In this document: in pieces, positions 43,295 to 55,085 of the stretch
Layout of the letters: every line of letters begins with the position of its first letter
How positions within the stretch are numbered: position 1 is the stretch's first letter
The notes under the pieces: model-generated
Told to the model about the DNA's origin: nothing
Databases searched by the model: none
The model's input: only the letters and a program-made list of their open reading frames with translations
Position numbers and translations under genes: made by a program
Assembly (NCBI GenBank): GCA_019915015.1
Contig: JAHBBC010000004.1
Location: 2,046,001 to 2,110,000 of the forward strand
Origin: Auriscalpium vulgare
Lineage: Eukaryota > Basidiomycota > Agaricomycetes > Russulales > Auriscalpiaceae
Length of the DNA stretch: 64,000 nucleotides
Direction: 5' to 3'

Positions 43295-44340
43295 CTAATC
43301 TGTTTCTGGCATAAACGCGGTCTGTCCAGAAAGTGTTAGTCTCGCAACGACATGAGAATACGAAGGCAGTGCGTACAAAGTGTCTGCGATGCCACTGCGA
43401 GCCCGCCTCATCGATCGCAGCAATCTCCTCCTGCGTGAGCGGAGGCGCATTCGCTACGGCGATGTAATCCGCGAGCCGCGACTCCTTCGCGGTCGTCCTG
43501 CAGCGCACGGTGCTCAGCCCCAGCAAGCAGCAGAAACGCACGCAGCACTCACGTCACAACCACGATGCCCTTCTCGCGCTGCCAGAGCAGGAGAACATGG
43601 CCCTCGTTGTACTGCTGGCTACCGGTCTCCGAAAGGCGCTGCGCAACGCGCGTAAGCACGGGGTCGACGGGCCCGCCCTTCGCGCGGAACAGCGGGGACT
43701 GCGCGCCGTACGACTCGGTGACGATGCCGTGCTGCGCCTGGAACGAGCGCAGAGCTTTCAAGTCCTTTAAGACATACGGGTGGTACTCGATCTACCGTGC
43801 CGCTCGCGTTTTAGTAAGTCGGCAGCGACCGCGAGAGGAGGGAGCACGCACCTGGTTGATCGCAGGGGGGACGGTGGCGCCGTCGAGAATCTCCTTGAGC
43901 TGCGTGATGCGGAAGTTCGACACGCCGATGCTCTTCGTGAGGCCCTCCGCCTTGACCGCCTCAAACTGCTTCCATATCTCCTTCAGGCGGCCGGGCTCCT
44001 TAAACGCGGTCGGCGTGTGGATCAGAAACAAGTCGACGTAGTCGAGCTTGAGCTTCTTGAGAGAGGCGAGCAGCGAGTCGCGCACGGTCTCGCCGGCGTC
44101 GAGCTGGTGAAGCTTCGTCGTGACGTAGAGCTCAGAGCGCGGCTTTCCCGACGCGACGATGCCCGCGCCGAGTGACTCCTCGTTGGTGTACGCCTGCGCG
44201 CCGTCGAGGTGCGTGATGCCCGCGCGGACCGCCGCGGCCACCATCAGCTCGGCGTTCTTGCCGTAGAGGATCGTGCCCGTGCCGAAGCCCAGCCACGGGA
44301 TGCTCGTGCCGTCATTGAGCTTGATGGGTGTGTTTACCAT
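43295..44340 (-). CDS. Aldo/keto reductase
   Basis: Exons 44340-43852, 43791-43553, 43497-43377 and 43321-43295 sum to 876 nt (291 residues). Signature: LGFGTGT, HLDGAQAYTNEE (catalytic Asp and Tyr), VTTKL (Lys), LFLIHTPT (His), SIGVSNFRITQL and VVTTTAKE for cofactor binding. These are the tetrad and fold of NADPH-dependent reductases of AKR type, similar to fungal aldehyde/xylose-type or 2-dehydropantolactone reductases. Substrate is not predictable. An in-frame ATG at 44472 would add 44 residues rich in Arg and Ser with RRFSSS, resembling a mitochondrial presequence; two start sites may therefore give two locations. The protein ends TAFMPETD. Confidence 0.87.
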
Positions 44341-44472
44341 GTTGATGGGTTTGTGGTGTGAGGAGCTGAAGCGACGGGGAGGAAAGAGCAGGGGAGACGG
44401 GAGAGAGGGAGAGAGGAGGGCGCGGTTGGGGATATTGAACCGGGACGCGGCGATTTTTATAGACTTCTGCAT

Positions 44473-45315
44473 TATCGGGGATATCGATCCAGACTGCACA
44501 GAGCTCACTCGTCTCAATAACGGCCCGCGATAGTCCCCTCTGCTGTCATTTTGACGCCATTTATTCAGCCTGCGGGTAGTCACAGGGCCGCTAGATGGGA
44601 AAGCGGACCCTATGATAGGTCAGCTTGTGAGATTTTGTCATCCAGCCACCATCTCACCTTGCTCAGTTCGTCGCTTTCCCTCTCACCATCCTCGCCAGGT
44701 TCCAGAGATAAGTATGGGGTTGAACGTTGCACGTTGACCGCGTAGAATGAGGATGCAATTGATATTTGCTGTATTGCGCATGCGGCAGTGATGTCGAGGC
44801 TGTGCCGGCCCTAAACACAGCCAATAAATCCCTCGCCAGCGCATCCTGACTTCATCTTTTAACAACTTCCAGGCGCTGTTATACCACATGTTCGGCTGTC
44901 GCTCCTCACGACGGCCTTTCATCTCCAGCAGCCTCAGACCGAAGATGCGCTCTTTGGCTGAACATCCAGGCGTATGCCCTCATGGGTGTGACTCAGTCAC
45001 CTGGCGTCACCGACATCATCTTCCCGGCCGATGGGTTTCCGGTATCTGTGGCACTTGGTGTGTATAATATATGTAGACTTGATGTAGACTCTGAAATATC
45101 ATTTGTGTGCCCTGGGGTATTTCGGAGTCGTGTGGTGACCCGGTCGTAGGCGCTGAAGGCCATCAGTGCTGTGTATTCGCGCACGATGCTGTGTTCTCGA
45201 GTTTTGCCATGTTCTGTGAGCCTACCTTAAGCTGTCGACACACTTACCACTCGCACTTTCGTTTTGTCTCTGTCCGCCCGAAGTCCCTCAAGCTCAAAGC
45301 CCTTCAAAGCCTCGG
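44473..45315. other. Spacer between AKR and the small membrane protein gene
   Basis: Divergent upstream regions of two genes. Short frames at 44683-44922 (minus) and 44993-45184 have no recognisable feature. Confidence 0.45.
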
Positions 45316-45889
45316 ATGGACGCAGCGGACTCCAGTTCACCCGCTGGCACGCCAATCCCACTTCCCGCCTCACACATACCTTTCGCTGCGCTCTACATCA
45401 TCCTCCCACTCCTCACCTGGGCGCTCGCCGTCTTCGCACCCGCGTCGCCTGCCCCGTACCTCCTCACGACGTTCACCGCCGCTGGGCTCTTCGCCGTGCT
45501 CGGGCGGCACCTCAGCGCGCGCCTTGCGGACCTCTGGCCCGACGCCCGCGCAGGCCGGCCCGTGGATGTACGAAGGGCTGCTCGGCATGCGCGTTTGACT
45601 AGCCGTGGCCGAGAAGTTAGAACGCTGTGGCTGATCGCAAGGTTCTAGCTGAGCTGAGTGTGGACGTGGTATACCACGCCGCGATCGCAGTCGGGTTTGG
45701 CGCACTCATAACCTCTGCGATGTGGACCGGTGCGCGGCTTTTCGGAGGGGGTGTGATAAGTACGTCTGGTTGGCTTGCTGTTCAGGCTTTGCGCTGACTG
45801 TGCGTGTGTGATGTGCAGCGGCGCTCGATGGCTACATCCGATGGGTGTTCGACTCCTTTGAGTCCGTTCTGCCCTCAGGCTGGCGATAG
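45316..45889 (+). CDS. Small multi-pass membrane protein, unknown function
   Basis: Three exons: 45316-45567, 45642-45759 and 45819-45889, together 441 nt (146 residues), with matching phases. Hydrophobic segments are IPFAALYIILPLLTWALAVF, YLLTTFTAAGLFAVLG and VDVVYHAAIAVGFGALIT, so three membrane spans are likely. It ends DGYIRWVFDSFESVLPSGWR. I do not recognise the family; the spacing of splice sites and the continued hydrophobic pattern across introns support a real gene. Confidence 0.65.
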
Positions 45890-46204
45890 GTGCGTGGATG
45901 GAATGCGTCCTTTAGGATTCACGCAGTGCTGTTTAGCTGCCTGATTTTTATGCAATTTTTATGCGACGCGGGGAGCATAGTGGTCCTCAAACGTGTTGTT
46001 TGCTATCACAAAGGTTTCGAAGGTGCATCTACCGTATGTATTGTCCATAACGAAGCGTGTACATGGTGCACAAAGGAATTGAGTAAATAAATGAATTTCA
46101 GGCGGTTGTTTGTACTTGTTGACCAACGCCCTCTGGATTCAACAAACCACAACACACGCCTGCAGCGCATTCATCGACCGCCGCGTCCACCGTCGCCCAC
46201 CGCC

Positions 46205-47432
46205 ATGCCGAAAATCGTCCCATCCTCCCTGCCGCTTTCCGGGCTTTTCGGCGTCATCAAGCCCACCGGTCCCACGTCCATGCACGTCGTGAACCAGGTC
46301 AAGACCCTCGTGGAGAAATCTCGGCTCTTCGTTGAGGCGTCCAAGCTCGAGGAGGCGCACAAGTCGGGCAAGAAGCAGAGCAGGCGCGCACGCAAGCGCG
46401 GCGGGGCTGCGGTGAAGATCGGGCAGGGCGGCACGCTCGACCCGCTCGCAGACGGTGTACTCGGTCAGTGCGCGTGCTCTCGTCCGCGAGTGAAGGGCGA
46501 GCTGAAGATCGGCGGATGGCTGGTGTATTAGTTATCGGCGTGGGCAAGGGCACGAAGAAGCTCAACGATTTCCTGGATTGCGCAAAGGTGTGTGGGCTCG
46601 TGTGTCTGCATACATGGTCTGTCTGAGGCTGTTTAGGAATACAGCACGACGTGCTTGCTGGGCTGTGAGACGGACTCGTACGACAGCGAGGGTGCACGCG
46701 TCCGCACGGCGCCCTGGCGGCATGTCACGCGCGAGAAAGTCGAGTCTGCGCTCGACAAATTCCGCGGCCCCATTCAGCAAGCCCCACCGATGTGCGCACC
46801 CTTTCCTCCCGACCACCACGTCCTCTGATCATGGTATCATCTGCACTTCCAGCTTCTCTGCGCTCAAGATGGATGGGATGCCGTTGTACGACTATGCCAG
46901 GAAGGGCATCCCGCTGCCGCGCCCCATCGAGAAGCGGCCCGTGACTGTGCACTCGCTGGAGCTCGTTGAATGGAAAGGCAGCGATCACCCGTATCGCTGG
47001 CCTGAGAAGCAGTTCTCCGAGGACCAAAAAGAAGCGCTCTCAAAGTCGCTCTCTGGCGTAGCAGATGACCCGCCAAGCGTCGCGGACGACGCCGCGCCCG
47101 ATGAGGACGCGCCGGACGCGGTGCCGACCGCGTTCGTGCTGAAGATGAAGGTCTCGGGCGGGACATATGTGCGCTCAATCGTGCACGATCTCGCGCACGA
47201 GCTCGGCTCAGCGGGGCACGTCGTCACGCTCACGCGGTCGCGGCAGAAGAACTACGTGCTCCCTGAAGCCGCGCCGGAGGAGGGCGACCGCGCGTGCGTC
47301 GCGTGGGAGGTGTTCGAGAAAGCGCTCGAGGACGAGGGCGACGCGGACGCAGAGGGCTGGACGGCATGGGAGCGCGAGGTGCTCGATAAAATCGTCGTCG
47401 TGGAGGGGCCCGGCGGGAGTGCGAATGCCTGA
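46205..47432 (+). CDS. PUS4: tRNA pseudouridine synthase Pus4 (TruB family)
   Basis: Four exons: 46205-46463, 46532-46587, 46637-46791 and 46853-47432, total 1050 nt (349 residues). Motifs: GLFGVIKPTGPTSMHV, the catalytic GGTLDPLADGVL (Asp nucleophile), VIGVGKGTKKL, QAPPIFSALKMDG and GGTYVRSIVHDLAHELGS. The enzyme makes pseudouridine-55 in the T-loop of cytosolic and mitochondrial tRNAs. A TruB-type basic insert (KKQSRRARKRG) precedes the active site and an acidic insert (VADDAAPDEDAPDAV) follows the thumb region, as in fungal orthologues. No lesion found. Confidence 0.95.
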
Positions 47433-48430
47433 CCGTGCATCTGCCCGCGTGGTCAAGCCGCGGCCCGCAGCGTGGCCGCAGACTGACTGTCGAGAAGGTG
47501 AGCGGCGTTCTGCGGTCCTCATGCGGATTCGAGGTCTCCATGTCCTTTGTGGCGCTGACCTTGTGTCCGCAGGCCGCTGTTTCGCCACCCGGCAAACCTA
47601 TTACACCCGGAGGACCGTTGTTCCTGGATGCCTCTCTTCCCGCTCCGGGGCGGCACATGGTCCCGTCGTTGCCGCGGAGGATACCCCTGCTGCCACGGGG
47701 CCGTCTGGGCCAAGCATGCTGTCGCCCATGACACTGTCGTATTGTTGATTTACTTGCTATCTGACGTTGTTCCTGTCACCCACGTCCCTCTCAGGGCTAT
47801 CTTGTGCTTACAGCGAGCAACGAATGGCTCTGAGGGGCGGCGTCGAAAATACGACGCATCGATCCTGCTGAAGCTATGTACCACATTCGATGCATCGAGT
47901 GGTTCTCTCAAACTCTCTCGTCGTCAGTCAATTCAGTCACGTCCCGAGTCAAAGAGAGGAGGCGTGATCTCGGATCTGCGCTGAACGGACGGGGGGCGAA
48001 CATGGCGGCGGGCGGAGCGATCAGCTGGGCTCCGTCCGCCAGTCCGTCGAGCTTCGAATTCGCCGGCTATCCCGCGTGAGCACCGTCGACGATAAGTTCT
48101 GAGTGCTTGCTAGAATACCGTCCCTTGGGGTTGCGGCCGGCAGCGACATTATGCCAGCATATCACCGTCCTGCCCCGCCGTGCGTACAGAGCAAAACAAA
48201 CGAAATTGCGCGGACGATGGTGGCACATATAAGATAGGCTGGCGACGGGGAGCGAGGGGGTATTGGATTCACGAGGGGGCGGAGCGAGTCTCGAGACCTG
48301 GTGACACGGCGGGCCGGCTGCGGGGCCTCGCCGCGTCGGGCCGCGCGCACCGAGCGCCTGCTCTCCTCTTGCCCTGGTATTTAAACCTGCAGGCCCATGT
48401 TTTCCCCTGACATCCGCCCATCTCCCCGCC
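47433..48430. other. Spacer between PUS4 and the DapA-family gene
   Basis: A ~1 kb interval, GC-rich, with many overlapping frames on both strands but no domain or consistent splice model. The last part is the promoter of the aldolase gene. Confidence 0.5.
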
Positions 48431-49686
48431 ATGGCCGTCAACGGAACAAACGGCGTGCACGCACACACCGCCCGACCTCTCAGGGCAGGCATCTACGCCC
48501 CGATTCCCACCTTCTTCGTCCCGGACACTGAGGACCTCGGTGCGTCGTCTTTCGCCCCGGCCAGGGCAGCACGCTGACGCACCGCCAGACCTCGAGAGCT
48601 TTGACGCGCACATATTGCGCCTCGCGCAGGCGGGCGTGTGGCCGCTCATCGCCGGGTCCATGGGCGAGGCGCTGCATCTCTCGCACAGCGAGCGGCAGAC
48701 GCTCATCCAGTCCGCGCGGCGCGCGCTCGACGGCGCGGGGCTCACGCGCGTGCCTATCATCGCCGGTACAGGCGCGGGCAGCACGCGCGAGACCGTCGAG
48801 CTGTCCAAGGAGGCCGCCGCGGCGGGCGCGGACAGCGTCATCGTCATCACGAGCGGCTACTTCGCGGGCGTGCTCGCGACGCACAGGCCTGCGCTCAAGG
48901 CGTTCTTCACGGAGGTCGCGGAGAAGAGCCCAGTGCCCGTGCTGATTTACAACTGTGAGTGCCAACTTTGCGATGGCTGCGCCAGTGCTGACGTGCGTGG
49001 GCGCAGACCCTGGGGCGAGCGGCGGCATCGACCTGGACTCGGACCTCATCACCGAGCTCGCGGCGGACTCGCCGAACATCTGCGGGGTGAAGCTCACGTA
49101 CGTCGGTGCTCCCGCTCTCCACAAGCGCCGTGGCTGACAGACAGCTGCACAGATGTGGGAATGTCGGCAAGCTGACGCGCATAGCGGACGCGATCGCCGC
49201 GCCCGACTTCTACGACCTGCACCCGCGCAAGAACCCCGCCGCGCCGTTCCTCGTGCTCGGCGGCTTTGCGGACTTCATCCACGCGTCCAACTTCGTGCAC
49301 GCGCACGGCGCCATCACTGGCTTGGGCAACGTTGCACCCGTGAGTCCCCTCGTCGTCCGTCCAGCTGCAGCGGCCTGACGGCGATACGCGCGCAGTACAC
49401 CCTCGCGAAGCTGTACGAGGTGTCCGTCGCCTCGGTGGCGGACGCGTCGCTGCGCCCCGAGGCCCTCCGGCTGCAGGGCATCGTCGCGCGCGCGGACTAC
49501 ACCATCGCCAAGGCGTCCATTTCCGGCACCAAGTACCTCCTTGAGAAGCTGTACGGCTACGGCGGCGCGCCGCGGAAACCGCTCCCGCCCGCAGACCCCG
49601 CGGCTTCGGAGGCGCTGTGGGCGCACCCGCACGTGCAGGAGCTGGTCCAGCTCGAGCGCGAGCTCAGCGGGAAGATCCCACAATAG
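48431..49686 (+). CDS. Dihydrodipicolinate synthase-family aldolase
   Basis: Five exons: 48431-48539, 48589-48954, 49007-49097, 49153-49339 and 49396-49686, sum 1044 nt (347 residues). TIM-barrel class I aldolase features: GIYAPIPTFF near the N-terminus, GSMGEALHLSHSER (the GTTGE-type motif), IIAGTG, PVLIYNYPG (active-site Tyr) and ICGVKLT (Schiff-base Lys). Fungi lack the lysine-DAP pathway, so the likely reactions are those of the family's fungal members, such as 4-hydroxy-2-oxoglutarate or 2-keto-3-deoxy-sugar-acid aldol cleavage. The precise substrate is not fixed by sequence. No obvious targeting signal. Confidence 0.92.
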
Positions 49687-50643
49687 TGCTGCGAACACGG
49701 GGCACGGGGCTGCCGCTGCGTTCGTATACCACTGTCGTTTTTTATGTGGACTTGTATATTAATGGTTAGAGGTCCGACCTATTGAGTGATTGGCGGACCG
49801 TGGGGTCTCGCAGTATGTGATTATTTATGTCCAATCCATCCACTACTACATGATATACGAGAAGTAGAATCAATTACTATTAGATCGTTCCGCCTGCGCA
49901 ACGCTTGTCAGGCGGTGGGGAGATCGTAGAATTCCGTCATATATCGTAGTAGAGAATCAGAGGACTTCTCGGAGAAGCAGGAGGCAACGGAGACAGGGGA
50001 ACACACCGATACGAAGACACTTGATTAGGTGCAAGCCTGAGGAAGATCTATGCACGCGGCCGCGGCGACGAACGGTGGACTAAGACTTGGCAGGCAAAAG
50101 CCCCAAACGGCCCGCGGGCGGCCCGCCATGTCGCGGCCCGCACACGGTCCGTCGCTACGACATACGGGTCGAATTTGTCCCCGGCGGTGTCAACGATGCT
50201 TAGCTGCGATATCCGAGTGAGCACATGGTGTACACATGGGTGCACATTTCCAGAGTCTGATGAGAGGTGGCACGGTGGCGTCGAAGCTTCGTCCACGCTG
50301 TCGAGACGGTCAGGAGACGCAGTCGGCCGTCGGCTACGTCGGCCGGCCTGCCTGCCGATGCTCCAGACTCATTTCAATAGACTGGAAGTCAAAAAATCAT
50401 TGTCATGAGCGTGCGGATGCTGAGCGGTTTCGAATATTCTGTCCAATCTCAAGTATCTCAAAATAAGTATTCGGAGATCTTCAAGTCTCGCCTGATCTGG
50501 CCAATCATTCGGGTCAAATGCGGGGTAATTGCTAGCCGTGCCTGGGTTCGAAACCGTCGTATGCCCGTCTCAGGCTCGTGCCAGACGTCCAGCTCTCCTC
50601 CTCGTTGCCAACAGCGACCACCTCCACCTCTCTCGCGGCGTCG
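49687..50643. other. Spacer upstream of the transhydrogenase gene
   Basis: No gene recognised. A ggttcgaaacc segment near 50546 superficially resembles a tRNA T-arm, but no cloverleaf can be drawn. Short frames at 50048-50296 are unsupported. Confidence 0.5.
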
Positions 50644-53600
50644 ATGGCGCTGGCATCCATCCACATCGCAGCACGCCTGCGCCCGCTCTACAGCAGACAT
50701 GGTCGAGGTGCGCAGGGTCGTCAAACACGGCGAAGCGATCGACTGATGCAGCCCACGGCGTCTCCTTTGACAGCTCTATACTCTTGTCGTGCCTTTCATA
50801 GCTCGCGACGACGCCGAGACGAGTCCAAAGCGCCAACAGGAGATGTGGTCGACTCCAGTACGTCGTCCGGTTTTCCTGGGGGCGGGCATGCATTGACGGC
50901 GCGACACGTTGCAGGCGTCCCATACTCGTCACTCACCGTCGGTGTGCCACGCGAGCTTTTTCCCAACGAACGTCGCGTGTCCTTGACGCCGCAGAATGTG
51001 GCCTTGCTCATCAAAAAGGGCTTCGGCACCGTCCTCGTCGAGCACGACGCAGGCGCAGATGCGCAGTTCCTCAACGAGGACTATGCACGCGCTGGGGCCA
51101 CGCTCGTCGCGCGTGAGGACGTCTACTCCCGCGCGGATATCATGCTCAAAGTCCGCCCGCCGGTCCATGGCCAGGAGGTAGACCACGTCAAGGAGGGCAG
51201 CACCATCATCTCCTTCCTATACCCGCGCCAGAACAAGGAGATTGTCGCCTCCCTCGCCGCGCGTGGCGTGAACGCGTTCGCCATGGACATGATACCCCGG
51301 ATCTCGCGCGCGCAGACGTTTGATGCGCTTAGTTCGATGGCGAACATCGCAGGATACAAGGCGGTGCTGGAGGCTGCCAACCACTTTGGACGCTACATGA
51401 CTGGGCAGGTTACGGCTGCTGGGTACGTGGACGCACCATTTCATTCGTATATCAACTGACAAACTGCTCTCACAGCAAGGTGATTATGTATGGGCTCATT
51501 GACCATGGCAACGCACTGACCGCGTTCCTTAGATTCCGCCATGCAAGGTTCTGGTCATCGGGGCTGGCGTCGCTGGCTTGTCTGCCATCGCGACAGCACG
51601 CCGCCTGGGCGCCATCGTACGCGGTTTCGACACGCGTTCCGCGGCCCGCGAACAGGTCCAATCGCTCGGCGCAGAATTCATTGAAGTCGAAATCGAGGAA
51701 GACGGCAGCGGGGGCGGCGGCTACGCAAAGGAAATGTCCAAGGAGTTCATAGAGGCCGAGATGGCCCTTTTCTTAGAGCAATGCAAGGACGTAGACATCG
51801 TGATTACTACAGTGCGTATTCACGCTCTCCCGCTCAGACGTCGCGTCTAAACGATGCACACAGGCTCTCATCCCAGGTAAACCGGCTCCGAAATTAATCA
51901 CTAATGAGGTGAAGTGCCCTCTCTGCTCGCAGCGTCCCACTACGCTCACTGAGGCACACAGATGGTCGCCGCCATGAAGCAAGGCTCCGTCATCGTCGAC
52001 CTCGCCGCCGAAGCCGGCGGGAACTGCGTCGCGACGCGTCCCGGCGAACTGCACGTTCACCGCGGCGTCACGATCATCGGTGCGCCGGCCGCCGCCCTCC
52101 CACGTGCGCCGCGTCTCACGCCTTGCAGGATACACCGACCTGCCCTCGCGGCTGCCAACGCAGTCCTCAACGCTCTACTCGAACAACGTGACCAAGTTCC
52201 TGCTGTCCATCGCACCGCCGAACGGCGCGGGCCGCTTCGGTATCGACCTCGAGGACGAGGTCGTGCGTGGCGCGCTCGTCGTGCATCACGGGAGCGTGTT
52301 GCAGCCTGTGCCCCGCGCGCCGGCGGTCGCCGCGGTGCCGCCCCCAACACCGGCGAAGGCGGAAGAGAAGAAGGAGACGCTCGCGCTGACGCCCTGGCAG
52401 AAGGTCTCGCGCGAGGTCGCGACAGTCACGGCCGGAATGGGAACAGTGGTAGCGCTGGGCAAAGTGACGGGCCCGCTGTTCATGTCGAACGTGTTCACGT
52501 TCGGGCTCGCAGGGCTGATTGGGTACCGGGTCGTGTGGGGCGTCGCCCCGGCGCTGCACTCGCCGCTCATGTCGGTGACAAATGCGATTTCCGGTGCGTG
52601 GTGGCGTTTGATTGCATTATGCGCTCGTCGCGGGCTTACGCTGTGCGTGCGCCGGGGACAGGGATGGTTGGCGTCGGCGGCTTGTTCGTCATGGGCGGCG
52701 GCTATTTCCCCGGGACGATCCCCCAGGCCCTCGGCGCGGCGTCGGTCCTCTTGGCTAGCGTCAATGTTGCCGGCGGATTCGTGATCACGAAGCGCATGCT
52801 GGACATGTTCAAGAGTGCGTTTTGTTTGCACATATCTGTACGCGGGTTACTGACACTGGGTGCTCAGGGAAGGGCGATCCGCCAGAGTACTCGTGGCTAT
52901 ATGGAATCCCGGCAGTGGTCTTCACCGGCGGGTTCCTCGCTGCCGCTAGCACAGGCATGGCAGGCCTCGTCCAGGCCGGCTACCTGACGAGCAGTGTTCT
53001 TTGCATTGGTGCGTCTCCACCTCTTTCCCACCATTTCCACGCACTGAGCTGTGCTTGAACTTATAGGCTCGCTCAGTGGCCTCGCCTCGCAGACAACCGC
53101 GCGGCAGGGTAACATCCTCGGTGTTCTGGGCGTCGGGTCCGGCATCCTCGCGTCGCTCGCGGCGGTCGGGTTCCCGACCGAGGTGCTCATACAGTTCGCA
53201 GCGGTGGCTGCAATGGGCGGGACGGCGGGCGCGGTCATCGGGCGGCGAATCACCGCAACGGAGCTTCCCCAGACGGTCGCAGCGCTGCACTCCGTCGTGG
53301 GTCTTGCTGCTGTGCTCACGAGCATCGGCGCTGTGCTCGGTGCAACGGACCACATTTCGACACTGCATCTTGTCACCGCGTACCTCGGTGTGCTCATTGG
53401 TATGCACGCCTCGCAGCACATTCTATTTTACTTGGATAAACTAACCGAGTGCGGCAGGTGGTGTCACGTTCACCGGGTCTATCGTCGCGTTCATGAAGCT
53501 GGCGGGCAAAATGGCGTCGCGCCCGCTCGTGCTGCCCGCAAAGCACTTCGTCAATGGTTCCTTGCTCGGAGCGAACGTGCTGTCGATGGGCGCGTTCCTC

Positions 53601-54805
53601 TCAATGGCACCATCCGCGCCCGCACTGGCTGCCGGCTTCCTGGGCTTGAACACCGTACTCAGCTTCATCAAGGGGTATACGCTCACCGCTGCTGTTGGAG
53701 GGGCAGACATGCGTACGAATCCCTCTTCTTTCTCGTTCCTCTCTCAATGCTGATTGGGAAACAGCGGTTGTGATCACTGTGCTGAATGCATACTCTGGAT
53801 TTGCGCTGGTCGCGGAAGGCATGTCCCTTCGGTTGCGTTCACTGATATATGCTTACACTGCGCTTGGGACAGGCTTCATGCTTGACAATCCACTGCTAAC
53901 GACCGTCGGCTCCCTCATCGGTGTCAGCGGTTCCATTCTCTCATACATCATGGTTCGTTCTTTGCTTGCATCACACAGATTGGGTATCTAACGACCCCTG
54001 GTAGTGTGTCGCGATGAACCGTTCGCTCACAACGTATTGTTCGGCGGCGCGGCCCCCACAGCCGTCGCGCCTTCGGACTACAAGATCGAGGGCCAGATCA
54101 CGCAGACCAACTCCGACGACGTCGCCGACGCGCTCGCGAACGCGGACAGTGTCATCCTCGTGCGTATCCCGCCCCTTCACGCGTGTCAGCTCGCTAAACA
54201 CGCGCAACGATTGGGTGTAGGTCGTGGGCTATGGGATGGCAGTGGCGAAGGCACAGTACGCGATATCCGAGATCACATCCCTGCTCCGCGCCAAGGGTGT
54301 CAATGTGCGCTTTGCAATCCACCCCGTCGCGGGCCGCATGCCTGGACAATGCAATGTGCTTCTGGCCGAGGCGTCCGTGCCATATGACAGTATGCCTTTC
54401 CCTCCCTTCCCATTCCCCGCATCCCTCACTGACCGGCACATCACTGAACTCTAGTCGTCCTCGAGATGGACGAGATCAACGACGACTTCTCCGAGACGGA
54501 TGTGACGCTCGTGATCGGCGCAAATGACACGGTGAACCCGATCGCGCTCGAGCCAGGCAGCGCGATCGCGGGCATGCCGGTGCTGCACGCGTGGAAGAGC
54601 AAGCAGGTCGTGGTGATGAAGCGCGGGATGAGCTCGGGCTATGCGGACGTGCCGAATCCTATGTTCTACATGCCTGGCACGAAGATGCTCTTTGGCGACG
54701 CGAAAGACTCGTGCGAAGGTGCGTGCGCGCGTGTTTTTGTCGGGCCTGGGTGCTCATTAGCGTTTGTTGATAGCGATCAAGCGTGGGTTGGAGACTAGGG
54801 CGTGA
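50644..54805 (+). CDS. NNT: Mitochondrial NAD(P) transhydrogenase, with an apparent frameshift
   Basis: Sixteen exons traced with consistent phases; one is a 4-nt micro-exon (51476-51479). Order: Arg-rich mitochondrial presequence, the alpha/NAD-binding part ([39 protein letters not shown]), linker helices, the membrane domain ([20 protein letters not shown] and more), and the NADP-binding part ([42 protein letters not shown]), ending IKRGLETRA. The enzyme couples proton flow across the inner membrane to hydride transfer from NADH to NADP+. At 54029-54031 one base is missing between the coding of NRSLT and NVLFGG; all other exons add up. This is either a sequencing/assembly error or a genuine lesion. 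One intron (53819-53872) has a GC donor. Confidence 0.93.
51476..51479 (+). other. 4-nt micro-exon in NNT
   Basis: Between introns 51423-51475 and 51480-51532 (53 bp each) lies CAAG. It is needed to restore AAGKIPPCK, the conserved transhydrogenase sequence after the first exon. Both introns have canonical ends and ctgac branch-like sites, and no other choice of splice sites that I tried keeps the frame. Confidence 0.8.
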
Positions 54806-55085
54806 AGATCTTGTGAAGGGGGATCGGTGATCTGAGTGTTGACGGACTTTGTGTGTGTACAACGTGTATTGAGACGGAGATGGAATGTACAGCTAATTTG
54901 CAGTCACCGCGAGATTCAACCGCAGCGACGTTGTGTTGCGATTGGATGGGAAAAGTCGGGACGTGCGAATGCAGAATGGTGTGGCAACACTCGTAAATGC
55001 TATCCTCCCCAATTATATTGGGCGGACAAGAATGAGGCGGGCTTACCAACCCCATATCTCTCGATGTGGTGGTCAAAGCTCACCG
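54806..55085. other. Convergent spacer NNT / AP endonuclease
   Basis: Only 280 bp between two stop codons. No gene seen. Confidence 0.5.

Noticed and set aside
43792..44280. Long antisense frames over AKR, CHMP7, aldolase and MFS genes
   Set aside because: They are mirror images of real exons in high-GC coding sequence and lack any independent signature.
45107..45602. Alternative frames over the small membrane protein gene
   Set aside because: They lack hydrophobic segments and do not continue across the introns that fit the chosen frame.
47435..47750. Frames downstream of PUS4
   Set aside because: Arg/Pro-rich composition, no conserved features, overlapping on both strands.
50530..50570. 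tRNA-like segment (ggttcgaaacc)
   Set aside because: It resembles a T-loop, but no acceptor, D or anticodon arms can be paired around it.
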